This document shows, one piece after another, positions 1-8,458 of a DNA stretch of 64,000 bases. The first letter of the stretch is position 1. Each line of letters opens with the position of its first letter. The stretch lies in assembly GCA_029203145.1 (NCBI GenBank), contig CP119309.1:2567001-2631000 (forward strand). The letters run 5' to 3'. A program made the position numbers and the translations under genes. Below the pieces are notes generated by a model. The model did no database searches, was not told the origin of the DNA, and was given only the letters and a program-made list of their open reading frames with translations. The DNA is from Candidatus Brevundimonas phytovorans (GTDB lineage Bacteria; Pseudomonadota; Alphaproteobacteria; Caulobacterales; Caulobacteraceae).

Positions 1-2921
1 GAAAACTGCGTCACCACCAGGTCGGCCGCCTTCATGAGGGCATAGATATCGCCTTCGCGCTGAACCTTGACTTCTCCGGTGGCCTCGGCCTCAACCATGG
101 CCCGAAGGCCCTCGACAGCGTCGAGCGGCGTGCGGGGATGAAGCTTCACGATCAGCAAACTGTCTGCGACGGTGTTCGCCGCCCTCACGATCATGCGGAT
201 AATCTCGTCGCCCTCGGCGCCCTGCCCATGCTGGGCGCCGAACACAATCACCGGCCTTCCGGTGACAATATCCAGTTGCGCGCGGGCCTGTTGGATCGTC
301 ATATCTTTGACCCGCCCCAACTGCTCGCCGATCATGAGCGAGCCGATGCGCTTGATGGCTTGGCGCTTGGGGGGAGCCTTGGCAGCGTAGACGGCAAGTT
401 GGTCCTCCGTCAGCCCGCCGTAAATGTCGGCCATGCTTGCGTGGTATCGAGGGTGTGGAGAAATAAAGAAGGCTTGGAGGTCCAGAGTCGGAATGCCGAG
501 TTTGCGCGCGACCATGGTCGTCGAACGCGCGCTGACCATGCGCCCCGGCATGGTGACGACCAGGTCGATCTCTTCGGCCACCAGCAAGTTGCGCAACGCC
601 TGTACCTGGGCGATCTCATGCGCCAGTCCCAACGGGATACTGTTGACGAAACGCGACGCATTGCAGAGGAAGAAAATATCCGCCTGCGAGCCGGTCCAGT
701 TGGCCCGGAAGGCTTCAAACATCCGGCGCATTGGAGCCCTCATCGCGGCTTTCAACGCGACGTCAGGCAACAGGCGGGGCGTGAGATGGTCATGCTGGAT
801 GCGGGTGACTTCAGCGAACTTTTCATCGCCGCTGGCCGCGCCGTTATAGACGCGCACCTCCAAGAAGCTCGCAAGCCGTTTGTATAGCGCCACAGAACTC
901 GTGAAATAGCTGCTGTCGCCCAGACTTGTCAGGATAAGCACTCGTTTCCGCTCTTTCCCTTGGCCAACCTTCTCTGACTCTGGGCCAGCGCTGGACAGAG
1001 CGGGCAGCCACTCAGCCATCTTCAGCGTCCGCGGCTCTACATTCTTCAGCGCCAACGAGGCCAGATTGAGGGTGATCTGCTCGATCTTGATGGCTTCTCC
1101 CGACCAGGCGCCCCGCAGCGCGCTCAGCGCCGCCGCCTTGCGAACATTGAAGAGCACCAGAACGTTCTTGAACCCCATGGACTTGAGGAAGAACGCGATC
1201 TGCATCGCGTTGATATAGTGGACGTCATCCACCACCACGGTGACCTGCGCGATATTGCGGCTCTTCAGGTACTCGTAGAGCTTCATCGACTGGCTGATAC
1301 TGGGAAAGATGCGATCTTCCATCAGAAGACGCACCACCTCGGCTTCGAAGGAGCCTGACTTGGGCGCCCTGCCGAACAGGCCCTGTGTCATCGCTTTGGA
1401 AATCTCGATCGCTAGAGTCGCGCTGGCGTAGTCTCCTGCCGAGTTCACCGTGAACCCGACGTCGCCGACTGTCTGCGGCGCGCCAGTGTCCTTCTCGCCC
1501 TTCGACGCGAGACCAACACGAAGCTCCTCGTAGTCGATGCCCTTCTCGCCGAACCGGCCAGCCACCGCTGCGTCAAGTTCAGCCAACGTCAGGACGACCT
1601 GTGTTTTCGAAATCGCCTTCTCGGCGGCCGCCGAACGGATGGGAGGGTTGATGGCCTCAAGATCTTCTACGGTATAGACGCCCCAGAGCGATACCCGCTT
1701 CCGTAGCGCGACAAGCGCGGGTCCACCTTCGGCGCTGTTCTTTTCGAGATGCCGAAGAAGCGTCTCTGCAGCGAGCGCCCTTTGCGCGTGATCCGTGGAA
1801 GTCGCCGCCCATTTGGCCATTGCTCGGCCCAGAGCGCGGTGAACCCGGTTCAGACGCAAAAGGGCCAGATCCCATTCAACCTGTAACGACCGCGCGCCCT
1901 CGTCCAGGTAAATTTCCATGGCGTTCCACGCCAGATCGGCAGGAGAAATCGTCTTCAGGTACCGTGTCACCACAAGCCCAAGCGCCCGGTGCCGATGATC
2001 CAGCGCCGTGGCGAAGAAGAGACGCAAGGCATGCGCCACCTCCAGATCTTTGAAAGCCGCCCGATCGATAACAACGGAATCCGGAATCCGGTTCAGCGCC
2101 CGCGCGATTTCCTGCACCGTCAGATAGGCGCCTTGTGGACTTCCCAGATCCACAAGCGCCTCGGCAAAGAGCCTGCGCCGTACCTTGTTGTCCACCACCC
2201 GGAAGAAATACCGACCTTGGTCGGGATTCGCTTCGCTCAGCGCACGGATCAGGATCTCGGCCTCTCGCAGACGAGCAATACGCTTCATTTCCGTATAAAA
2301 GGTCCAGATCCATCGAGCGTTCAGTTGCGGCCACCCGGCCTGCAAGCGGAGAATGAACCTGGCCGTGAGCACCGGAGCCAGCGCTTGCACAAGACGCACA
2401 GACCTCGCGGATCGTGCCGTTGGGTCAAACCCGCTCGTCGCCTGAATGAGCGACGTATGCCAGCTGGCCTCCTGAAGCCTAGTCTCGGGCGATGACATAT
2501 CCAGAATGGTTTCGATCGCCGCCCTAGTCGATTGAGAAGTGATACGAGCGTTCTGCCCTTCGCTCGACAGGGTCGCGACGACGAGACGAAGCGCCCGGTC
2601 TAGATTGGCGTGGGCGGAGGGATCGATCGCGAGCAACTTGGCCCACACTCTCACCTGAAGCTCAGAATAGCCCGCACGTCCCAAAGGGTTGAGCAACGCC
2701 CGCATCTTGGGCGCATCACGGGCGGTGCAATGAGAGATATAGTCGTCCAAGACGCGCAAGGCCGGAAGATCACAGGCATTGGCTGCGGCGAGCAAGCGAT
2801 CGACGTCGATTGGATTGACGGACGCGGCATCGAGAGCCGCAACAGTCGAGGCCAACGCCGACTTCTTTCGGAAAACACCCTTCAAGCCATCAAGCCATTT
2901 AGAGGCGGAAGCGGAAGTCAT
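1..2921 (-). CDS. Large GT-B-like glycosyltransferase/surface glycan protein, 3' end beyond window
   Basis: Reading the minus strand from ATG 2921, the frame stays open for 973 codons and leaves the window without a stop, so the protein is longer than 973 residues. The first ~500 residues look all-helical with no motif I can name. Around residue 560 there is an alpha/beta segment (VTVVVDDVHY, then NVLVLFN). From ~655 a Rossmann-like lobe starts (RVLILTSLGDSSYF), and the last ~90 visible residues (IVFGAQHGQG, LLIVKLHPRTP, MKAADLVVTQFS) resemble the C-terminal lobe of GT-B folds such as UDP-GlcNAc 2-epimerases and capsule glycosyl/glycerophosphotransferases. The start lies 3 bp after the stop of the SGNH gene, with a GGGA-type ribosome site, so the two form an operon. 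Its place next to nonulosonate synthesis genes makes a nonulosonate transferase plausible, but that is inference. Confidence 0.7.
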   Translation of the reverse strand, partial: MTSASASKWLDGLKGVFRKKSALASTVAALDAASVNPIDVDRLLAAANACDLPALRVLDDYISHCTARDAPKMRALLNPLGRAGYSELQVRVWAKLLAIDPSAHANLDRALRLVVATLSSEGQNARITSQSTRAAIETILDMSSPETRLQEASWHTSLIQATSGFDPTARSARSVRLVQALAPVLTARFILRLQAGWPQLNARWIWTFYTEMKRIARLREAEILIRALSEANPDQGRYFFRVVDNKVRRRLFAEALVDLGSPQGAYLTVQEIARALNRIPDSVVIDRAAFKDLEVAHALRLFFATALDHRHRALGLVVTRYLKTISPADLAWNAMEIYLDEGARSLQVEWDLALLRLNRVHRALGRAMAKWAATSTDHAQRALAAETLLRHLEKNSAEGGPALVALRKRVSLWGVYTVEDLEAINPPIRSAAAEKAISKTQVVLTLAELDAAVAGRFGEKGIDYEELRVGLASKGEKDTGAPQTVGDVGFTVNSAGDYASATLAIEISKAMTQGLFGRAPKSGSFEAEVVRLLMEDRIFPSISQSMKLYEYLKSRNIAQVTVVVDDVHYINAMQIAFFLKSMGFKNVLVLFNVRKAAALSALRGAWSGEAIKIEQITLNLASLALKNVEPRTLKMAEWLPALSSAGPESEKVGQGKERKRVLILTSLGDSSYFTSSVALYKRLASFLEVRVYNGAASGDEKFAEVTRIQHDHLTPRLLPDVALKAAMRAPMRRMFEAFRANWTGSQADIFFLCNASRFVNSIPLGLAHEIAQVQALRNLLVAEEIDLVVTMPGRMVSARSTTMVARKLGIPTLDLQAFFISPHPRYHASMADIYGGLTEDQLAVYAAKAPPKRQAIKRIGSLMIGEQLGRVKDMTIQQARAQLDIVTGRPVIVFGAQHGQGAEGDEIIRMIVRAANTVADSLLIVKLHPRTPLDAVEGLRAMVEAEATGEVKVQREGDIYALMKAADLVVTQF

Positions 2922-2924
2922 TCG

Positions 2925-4868
2925 TCAGTTCCCGGAATTTAAAGTACGCGCTTGCGCCTCGCCGCCGCCCTCAATTATGAGCCCGGTCAGAAATTCTGCA
3001 CAATGCCTATGACCCTCTGCATTGTAATGATAATTGTCCTGCGTGAAGCACGTCGTTGGGTCGTCGCGACTCCAGATATATTCGTCCGCATCTGCGAAAA
3101 TGGCCCCTTCTTGTTCGGCGACCCGCTTCATCGCTTCGTTGTAGTCCGCGATATTCAGCGTTAGAGGCACGTTAGCCAGTTTGCCCCCCCGTTTGGACGG
3201 CGTGACTACGCCACAAACGATCACAAGCGGAGCAAGCCTCGACGCCACGCGCACAGCGTCACGCATCCCCGCCTCGAAACGATCGATCTTCACGTAGACG
3301 GAGTTGTACCTGTCCCCCACCAAGGCCTGACGATAGGTCCCGGCGATCGCCACCATTGCCTCGGCGGCGTCATCTCCACGCGCGGCGCGCACAGCGCGCA
3401 CGTCGCTGGCGCCGAACACTCGCGGGGCGCAGTCCACGATGCCGACTTGGATCACGACCGCATCAAACGCACCCGACTGACTTTCCAAGGCCAAAAGCGC
3501 GTCGATCACGGTGCGGCCTCGTCGACAATCCGGGGCAACGCCAAGACGCCCGCCCGAGTTGGCGGTCAGCGCCTGGTGCAAGCGGTAAGGGTAGCTTTCC
3601 TCCAAACCGACTCCCGTACTCTCGCGCGGCAGGGCGATCGAATCCGAAACAATGAGAACCTTGCGCTGATCGGTCGGCGCGTCCCCCGTTGCAGCTGCGA
3701 AATCGACCAGATAGCGCGAGCTTTCCGCCTCACGCAGATCTCCGGGGACGAGTGCGGCGTCCGTTTGCTCACCGGCATGATCGGCCAGCGTCGCGACGAC
3801 CGACTGCCCCCCAGGAGCGACAGCCACATACTGGCGACATTCATCCAGCAAAGCTCTGAAGAGTGTCGCCCCCTTCAGGGTGCGGCCGCCTTCAAAGGCC
3901 TCTTCGATCGCCGCTACGGTCGGGTCCATCGAGCGTCGCACCAGATCCTGGCGCAACTTGCTCCACATCGCCCGAGCCTGCCCTTTAATCTCGTTAGCCT
4001 TGATGCCAAGAATAATCATCCTGGCTTCAGCACGTCCGGACTTCCCTACTCTGACAAGACAATCCGCCTTCAGAACCGCCAGCTCAGGCTGACGTACGGC
4101 CCGCGCAAACCTCGGAGCGCCCAGTACTGTCAGGATTTGCTGGTAACTGCCGTTGCGGTACAGGGAATTCAGGGCCTGGGAGAGGACCGCTTCATTGTCG
4201 CCGTATCGGTCAATGATCAAAACCAGCAGCTCGGCCGCCGCAGCGGTCCGCCGCTCCAATCGAAGCTCCTTAACCTTTTCCATCGCCGCCTCGGCATCGG
4301 CCAACAGCGCCGCGCGTTGACCGGCATCGAGCTCCAGCGGCGCCGACCGGTACGCGATCGCCTGGTGCCTGGCGCCTGAGACGACCGACGCGGGCTTTTG
4401 AACCGCGGCCGGGCCGGCTCGGCGTAACAGCTTGCCGACCAGAGCCTCGATAGCGGGAAGACGTTTCGCGGCGACCCCGGTCACGCGCGCCATGGGCGTC
4501 CTGGCCAAAAGGGCTGCGCTCTCGGCTGCACGCCCAGACTTCGCCAACGCCTCAGCCATCAAGACCATGGCAGACGGGGACCGGTCGATCGCATTTAGCG
4601 CCGCGGCGCTCTCGGCCAAGCCAAGCATAGCGCCCCAGCGACCAATACGGTGGAACAGGTTGAAAGCCCTCAATTGGAGCCCCGCATCATCAGGATCGTG
4701 CTCGGCCAATTGCCGGATCAATCGCTCAGCTAGATCCAAGTCCTTCGCCAAGCGTGCTTGGCTGATTTCCTCAAGCGCCAAGGTCAGGCTGACTTCGGAA
4801 ACGCCCGTCGTCACGTCCAAGCCGGCGTCAAATTTGGGTTGGTCATCGGTCGGCATCGCGCGCCCCAT
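2925..4868 (-). CDS. Helical-repeat protein with C-terminal SGNH/GDSL hydrolase domain
   Basis: A 647-residue protein from ATG 4868 (4856 and an upstream 4937 are alternatives; no strong ribosome site separates them). Residues ~25-330 contain TPR-like helical pairs (ARLAKDLDLAERLIRQLAEHDPDD and similar). The C-terminal ~240 residues look like an SGNH hydrolase: KVLIVSDSIALPRE near residue 408 carries the block I serine, VIQVGIVDC is in the place of the block III strand, and DNYHYNAEGH near 611-620 supplies the DxxH of block V. Such domains remove or transfer O-acyl groups on sugars. No signal peptide is seen, so it is probably cytoplasmic. It is the first gene of a minus-strand operon with the large GT-B-like gene and faces the CMP-sugar synthetase gene across 117 bp. 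A role in O-acylation of the nonulosonate is an inference. Confidence 0.75.
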   Translation of the reverse strand: MGRAMPTDDQPKFDAGLDVTTGVSEVSLTLALEEISQARLAKDLDLAERLIRQLAEHDPDDAGLQLRAFNLFHRIGRWGAMLGLAESAAALNAIDRSPSAMVLMAEALAKSGRAAESAALLARTPMARVTGVAAKRLPAIEALVGKLLRRAGPAAVQKPASVVSGARHQAIAYRSAPLELDAGQRAALLADAEAAMEKVKELRLERRTAAAAELLVLIIDRYGDNEAVLSQALNSLYRNGSYQQILTVLGAPRFARAVRQPELAVLKADCLVRVGKSGRAEARMIILGIKANEIKGQARAMWSKLRQDLVRRSMDPTVAAIEEAFEGGRTLKGATLFRALLDECRQYVAVAPGGQSVVATLADHAGEQTDAALVPGDLREAESSRYLVDFAAATGDAPTDQRKVLIVSDSIALPRESTGVGLEESYPYRLHQALTANSGGRLGVAPDCRRGRTVIDALLALESQSGAFDAVVIQVGIVDCAPRVFGASDVRAVRAARGDDAAEAMVAIAGTYRQALVGDRYNSVYVKIDRFEAGMRDAVRVASRLAPLVIVCGVVTPSKRGGKLANVPLTLNIADYNEAMKRVAEQEGAIFADADEYIWSRDDPTTCFTQDNYHYNAEGHRHCAEFLTGLIIEGGGEAQARTLNSGN

Positions 4869-4918
4869 TGCTACCGCCCGGAGGCCCTCTTCCGCATGGC
4901 ATAGGCGTTTCGCGACGA

Positions 4919-4936
4919 TGCGCCAAGATTGGCGCA
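4919..4936. promoter_or_regulatory. Palindrome in divergent control region of the nonulosonate locus
   Basis: TGCGCCAA and TTGGCGCA flank a 2-bp centre between the divergent SGNH and CMP-sugar synthetase genes. The inner 16 bp, GCGCCAAGATTGGCGC, differ by one base from a palindrome at 10409-10424 in the other intergenic region of this locus. It may be an operator, or just a short hairpin in the 5' region; no regulator gene is adjacent. Confidence 0.45.
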
Positions 4937-4985
4937 CTTTGTTTCATTTTTTGCTGACCGGCTCGATTCGGAATATTCCCGAGCA

Positions 4986-5705
4986 ATGATCGAATCTGAA
5001 CGGTGCATCGCTATTATCCCGGCTCGTGGGGGGTCCAAGAGCGTCCCGCTGAAAAATCTGCACCCACTGGGGGGACGCCCGCTGCTGGAATGGCCGATCA
5101 GAGTGGCGCGGGCGACACCCGAGATCGACCGCATTATCGTATCGACCGATCACGATCTGATCGCAGAGACGGCCCTTGCGGCCGGCGCAGAGGTCAGCCG
5201 ACGCCCCAAGCATCTCTCGGGCGATACAGCCCTGCCCGCAGACATGCTCCGCCACTTGATCGCCACCTTGCGTGAACAAGGCGAGACTGCGCGCTATCTA
5301 GTCCTTTTGGAACCCACAGCGCCGTTTCGACTGCCGCAGGACGTTTCGGCCTGCCTGAAGTTGTTACACGAGAACCGTCTGGATTCAGTGGCGACATTCA
5401 TGGAAGCCCACCTCAATCCACACCGAGCCTGGAGCATCCAGGATGGAAAGGCGCAACCCTTCATCCCCGGCGCCGTGCCGTGGCGTCCGCGCCAAAGCCT
5501 TCCTCCGGCCCATCAGCTCAACGGGGCAGTCTATGCTTTCGTTGCGGACGAACTGAAACCGGAAACCCCAGCTGTCCTCTTCGGTGCCTCGGGCGCCGTC
5601 ATCATGGACAAGAAGCGGTCATTCGACATCGACGACGCCCAGGATTTCGCGGTCGCCAACGCCCTGCTCGCCGCCGGCGCCGTGCCTCTAGGCGAGTTCG
5701 CATGA
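4986..5705 (+). CDS. CMP-nonulosonate (legionaminate/N-acylneuraminate) cytidylyltransferase
   Basis: A 239-residue protein, the usual length of this family. It activates a nonulosonic acid with CTP to the CMP-sugar used by transferases. The nucleotide-binding signature IIPARGGSKSVPLKN lies at residues ~9-23, followed by LIVSTD-type (RIIVSTDHD) and LEPTAPFR motifs typical of NeuA/LegF/PseF proteins; the C-terminal FDIDDAQDF matches the family's metal-binding tail. ATG 4986 places the signature at the normal distance from the N-terminus; the frame is open upstream but would add an unconserved leader. Its stop overlaps the start of the next gene by ATGA. NeuA, LegF and PseF cannot be told apart by eye; the NeuC-type partner favours the legionaminic/sialic branch over pseudaminic acid. 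Confidence 0.87.
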   Translation: MIESERCIAIIPARGGSKSVPLKNLHPLGGRPLLEWPIRVARATPEIDRIIVSTDHDLIAETALAAGAEVSRRPKHLSGDTALPADMLRHLIATLREQGETARYLVLLEPTAPFRLPQDVSACLKLLHENRLDSVATFMEAHLNPHRAWSIQDGKAQPFIPGAVPWRPRQSLPPAHQLNGAVYAFVADELKPETPAVLFGASGAVIMDKKRSFDIDDAQDFAVANALLAAGAVPLGEFA

Positions 5706-6649
5706 CGCTCCGTCTCGGCGTCATCGGCTTCTCGGAGGGCAACGGCCATCCGTTTTCCTTCTCGGCTATCGTCAACGGCTACGATGATGTCGCCTTCGCC
5801 GACTGCGGTTGGGACGGGATCCACGCCTACCTCAAAAAGCGGCCCCCAGAGGCGTTCGGGTTCGCCGATGTCCGCGTCTCCGCCTGCTGGATGCCAGACC
5901 CCGAGATGGCCATCGCCCTGGCCAGGGCCTGCAAAATTGAAGCAGTTTGCGACGCCCCCAGCGCCATGTACGGGATGGTGGACGCTGTGCTGATCCTGCG
6001 AGACGACGCCGAAAGCCATCTGCCGCTGGCCCGGATGTTTCTGGACACGGGCCTGCCGGTGTTCGTGGACAAGCCTCTTTGCCTGGATCACGAAACACTC
6101 GCGGCTTTCGAACCCTACCTGAGATCCGGGCAGTTGATGTCGTGCGCGGGCCTTCGCTACGCCGGCGAACTGGACGCCTGGCGCGCCGCTCCCAGGCAGT
6201 TTGGCGACATCAAGCTGATCCGGGGCGCCGTCGTGGTCGATTGGCCCCGCTACGGCATTCACATGCTGGAGGCGGCCATGGGCGCCCTGCCCGGCATGAT
6301 CCAGCCCGTCGCCATCCGTCGGCATGAGGCCGATCACGACAGCCTGGCGATCCGCCTGGCTTCGGGAGGAATCTTCCTGATCGACGCCCTCGGCCTTGCC
6401 GCCAAGGCTTTCCGCCTGGACGTGTTCGGCAGCGAGACGCACGGCGCCGTGGACATGTCCGACAACTTCACCGCCTTCCATCGCGTGCTCGCGGCCTTTA
6501 TCGAACAGGTCCGCACAGGCCGACCGGCCATCCCGCCGGAAGAGACCTTGCTGGTGATCCGCACCATCATCGCAGGCCTGCAGGCCCAGCCCGGCGGCCC
6601 CGAGATCGACATCGTTCCGTCTGGCGCCATAGCGCCCTCAGCAAAGTGA
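5702..6649 (+). CDS. Gfo/Idh/MocA-family oxidoreductase of the nonulosonate locus
   Basis: A 315-residue protein starting at ATG 5702, overlapping the synthetase stop by 4 bp, so the two are translationally coupled. The N-terminus LRLGVIGFSEGNGHPF is a Rossmann NAD(P)-binding strand-turn, although the usual GxGxxG is replaced by GFSEGNG. PVFVDKPLCLD at residue ~120 is the EKP-type motif (here DKP) that carries the conserved lysine of the family. The C-terminal half matches the alpha/beta substrate domain (GIHMLEAAMG). An oxidoreductase gene next to the CMP-sugar synthetase also occurs in legionaminic acid loci. The substrate is unknown. The gene converges on the NeuC-type gene 16 bp away. Confidence 0.75.
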   Translation: MTLRLGVIGFSEGNGHPFSFSAIVNGYDDVAFADCGWDGIHAYLKKRPPEAFGFADVRVSACWMPDPEMAIALARACKIEAVCDAPSAMYGMVDAVLILRDDAESHLPLARMFLDTGLPVFVDKPLCLDHETLAAFEPYLRSGQLMSCAGLRYAGELDAWRAAPRQFGDIKLIRGAVVVDWPRYGIHMLEAAMGALPGMIQPVAIRRHEADHDSLAIRLASGGIFLIDALGLAAKAFRLDVFGSETHGAVDMSDNFTAFHRVLAAFIEQVRTGRPAIPPEETLLVIRTIIAGLQAQPGGPEIDIVPSGAIAPSAK

Positions 6650-6665
6650 CCTCGACAGCCGCCGC

Positions 6666-7841
6666 CTAGAGGCTGCGCAGATCGTGGAAACGCTTGCGTC
6701 GAAGCTCGGCGAAATCGATCATCTGCAAAATGTCGACAATGCGGGCGCCGGCGCGGCCGTCCCCCATTGGGCTGATCTGGTCCCGAATGGACCGCCGGAA
6801 GTCGGCGCTCGTTCCGCGCATTATGGCGTCACGGATCGCTGCGGCGTCGGCCGGCACGTCGATAACGCTGTCGGCGCGCAGACGGCCAGCCTGGCGATCG
6901 CCAATGTTGACAGTGGCGACCTTGTGCACCGGAGCCTCGATCACGCCGCTGGACGAGTTGCCGACGACGGCGGCCGCCGCAGACAGGGCCCAGGCATACC
7001 GCTGACGCCCTAGGGACTCGACCGCGAAGACCCGCTCCGGCTGGGACGCAGCATGCGCGGCGATGGCCCGCCGTATGGCCTGATTGCCCTCGTCCGCGTT
7101 CGGCAGGGTGTAGAGCACCTTCAAGGCGGGGAAAGCGTCGAGCGCCTCCCGCAGCGCCGCCATCTGCTGCTCCGCAGGCATGACGCCGAGGGTCTCAGGA
7201 TGGAAGGTCGTCAGCAGGAAGCCCGGCGCCAGATCCACCCCGATGGCCTCGCCCACTTCCTGAACAGTGCGGCTGCCCTCAGAGAGCAGATTGTCGAGGC
7301 CTGTGGAGCCGACCGTAAAGACCCGATCGGGGTCTTCTCCCATCTGAAGAATCCGCTGGCGATAGGGCTCGGCCGCCGTGAAGTGCAGCGCGGACAGCTT
7401 GGTGACGGCGTGTCGCACCGCGTCATCCACCGCGCCTTCAGTGACGTGTCCGCCCTCGAGATGCAGAATGGGAATGCGTAACGCCATCGCGGCGGCGGCG
7501 GCCCCCAGAAGCTCGGTGCGGTCGCCCAGCAGAAAGACGGCGTCCAGCCTGCAGGCCGCGAAGGCCTCGGCGCAGCCGCCGACGGCGGCAGCCAGGGTGC
7601 GGGCCACGGAAAGCCCGTCATCGCCAGACTGCTGGATCGGCACCCGTGCCGCGATGGGCTGACCGTCCCGCTCGATCTCGCTCACCGTCATCCCGTGCGC
7701 GGCCGAGAGATGAGCCCCGCTGACGATCAGCGCCGTTTCAAAATGATCGGAAGCGCGCAAGGCCGCGATGACCGGATACAGGAGACCGTACTCGGCCCGC
7801 GTGGCGGTGAAGACGCCTATACGTGGCTTGGTCTCGCTCAT
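6666..7841 (-). CDS. NDP-N-acetylhexosamine 2-epimerase (hydrolysing), NeuC/LegG type
   Basis: A 391-residue protein from ATG 7841, the usual size. The family removes the nucleotide and inverts C2 to give the ManNAc-like precursor for a NeuB-type synthase. Visible signatures are RIGVFTATRAEYGLLYPVI at the N-terminus, FLLGDRTELLGAAAAA, ILHLEGGHVTEGAVDDAVRHAVTKLS, and VVGNSSSGVIEAP near the C-terminus, all characteristic of NeuC proteins. The start overlaps the stop of the acetyltransferase gene by ATGA, making it the last gene of a run 10307 to 6666. Whether the substrate is a UDP- or GDP-sugar (sialic versus legionaminic pathway) cannot be decided from the sequence. Confidence 0.85.
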   Translation of the reverse strand: MSETKPRIGVFTATRAEYGLLYPVIAALRASDHFETALIVSGAHLSAAHGMTVSEIERDGQPIAARVPIQQSGDDGLSVARTLAAAVGGCAEAFAACRLDAVFLLGDRTELLGAAAAAMALRIPILHLEGGHVTEGAVDDAVRHAVTKLSALHFTAAEPYRQRILQMGEDPDRVFTVGSTGLDNLLSEGSRTVQEVGEAIGVDLAPGFLLTTFHPETLGVMPAEQQMAALREALDAFPALKVLYTLPNADEGNQAIRRAIAAHAASQPERVFAVESLGRQRYAWALSAAAAVVGNSSSGVIEAPVHKVATVNIGDRQAGRLRADSVIDVPADAAAIRDAIMRGTSADFRRSIRDQISPMGDGRAGARIVDILQMIDFAELRRKRFHDLRSL

Positions 7842-8458
7842 CGACGGCTGACGTATCCGCCGGCAGGAAGGTCCGCCGTGGCCACCGCCCCCGCCGCAAC
7901 GACGGCGTCCGGACCGATCCGGATTCCCTGCAACACCGTGGCGCCAGCGCCGATATAGGCGCCGACGCCGACTTCGACCCCGCCGCACAGAACAGCCCCC
8001 GGGCCCACCATGGCATGGTCAAGGACGATGGCATCGTGGTCCACGCAAGCCCCAGTGTTGATCATGGCGTTCCGGCCGACACGCACGTTGGGCTGAAGGA
8101 TAGCCCCGGCGATGATCTGTGCTCCATCTTCCAATTCGACATCCGGGGCCATGATGACTCCGCGTCCAATGATAGGCGGGAAATGAAAACCGCGCGCGAC
8201 GTATTCATCATAGACCCTGCGGCGCAGCGCGGTGCCAGACGCGCCCTTATTAGGCGTGCCTCCCAGCCCCAACGCCGCTTCAAGACCGTTCGGAAAGCGC
8301 TGGAACGCCGCCTCATCGTCGCCGATATACAAGACGTCAGGCAGGTCGGGCGTCGTGTGCGCCGTGACGCCAAGACAGTAACGCCCCATGGCCAGCAGAC
8401 CGTCGAGGACAACGCGGGCGTGACCGCCGCCGCCAATCAAGAGAACAGAACGATTCAC
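7838..8458 (-). CDS. NeuD/PglD-type sugar acetyltransferase (left-handed beta-helix)
   Basis: A 206-residue protein. The N-terminus MNRSVLLIGGGGHARVVLDGL is the nucleotide-sugar-binding Rossmann-like start seen in PglD and NeuD. From residue ~100 hexapeptide repeats follow (IIGRGVIMAPDVELEDGAQIIAG and so on), forming a left-handed beta-helix that binds acetyl-CoA. INTGACVDHDAIV contains the histidine expected to act as base. In these loci such enzymes N-acetylate the 4-amino sugar before the synthase step or O-acetylate the final sugar. It is coupled by 4-bp overlaps to genes on both sides (NeuB-type upstream, NeuC-type downstream). Confidence 0.8.
   Translation of the reverse strand: MNRSVLLIGGGGHARVVLDGLLAMGRYCLGVTAHTTPDLPDVLYIGDDEAAFQRFPNGLEAALGLGGTPNKGASGTALRRRVYDEYVARGFHFPPIIGRGVIMAPDVELEDGAQIIAGAILQPNVRVGRNAMINTGACVDHDAIVLDHAMVGPGAVLCGGVEVGVGAYIGAGATVLQGIRIGPDAVVAAGAVATADLPAGGYVSRR

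Noticed and set aside
138..887. 249-codon plus-strand frame near the left edge
   Set aside because: The minus strand carries a continuous >973-codon frame with GT-B-like motifs here; the plus frame has none.
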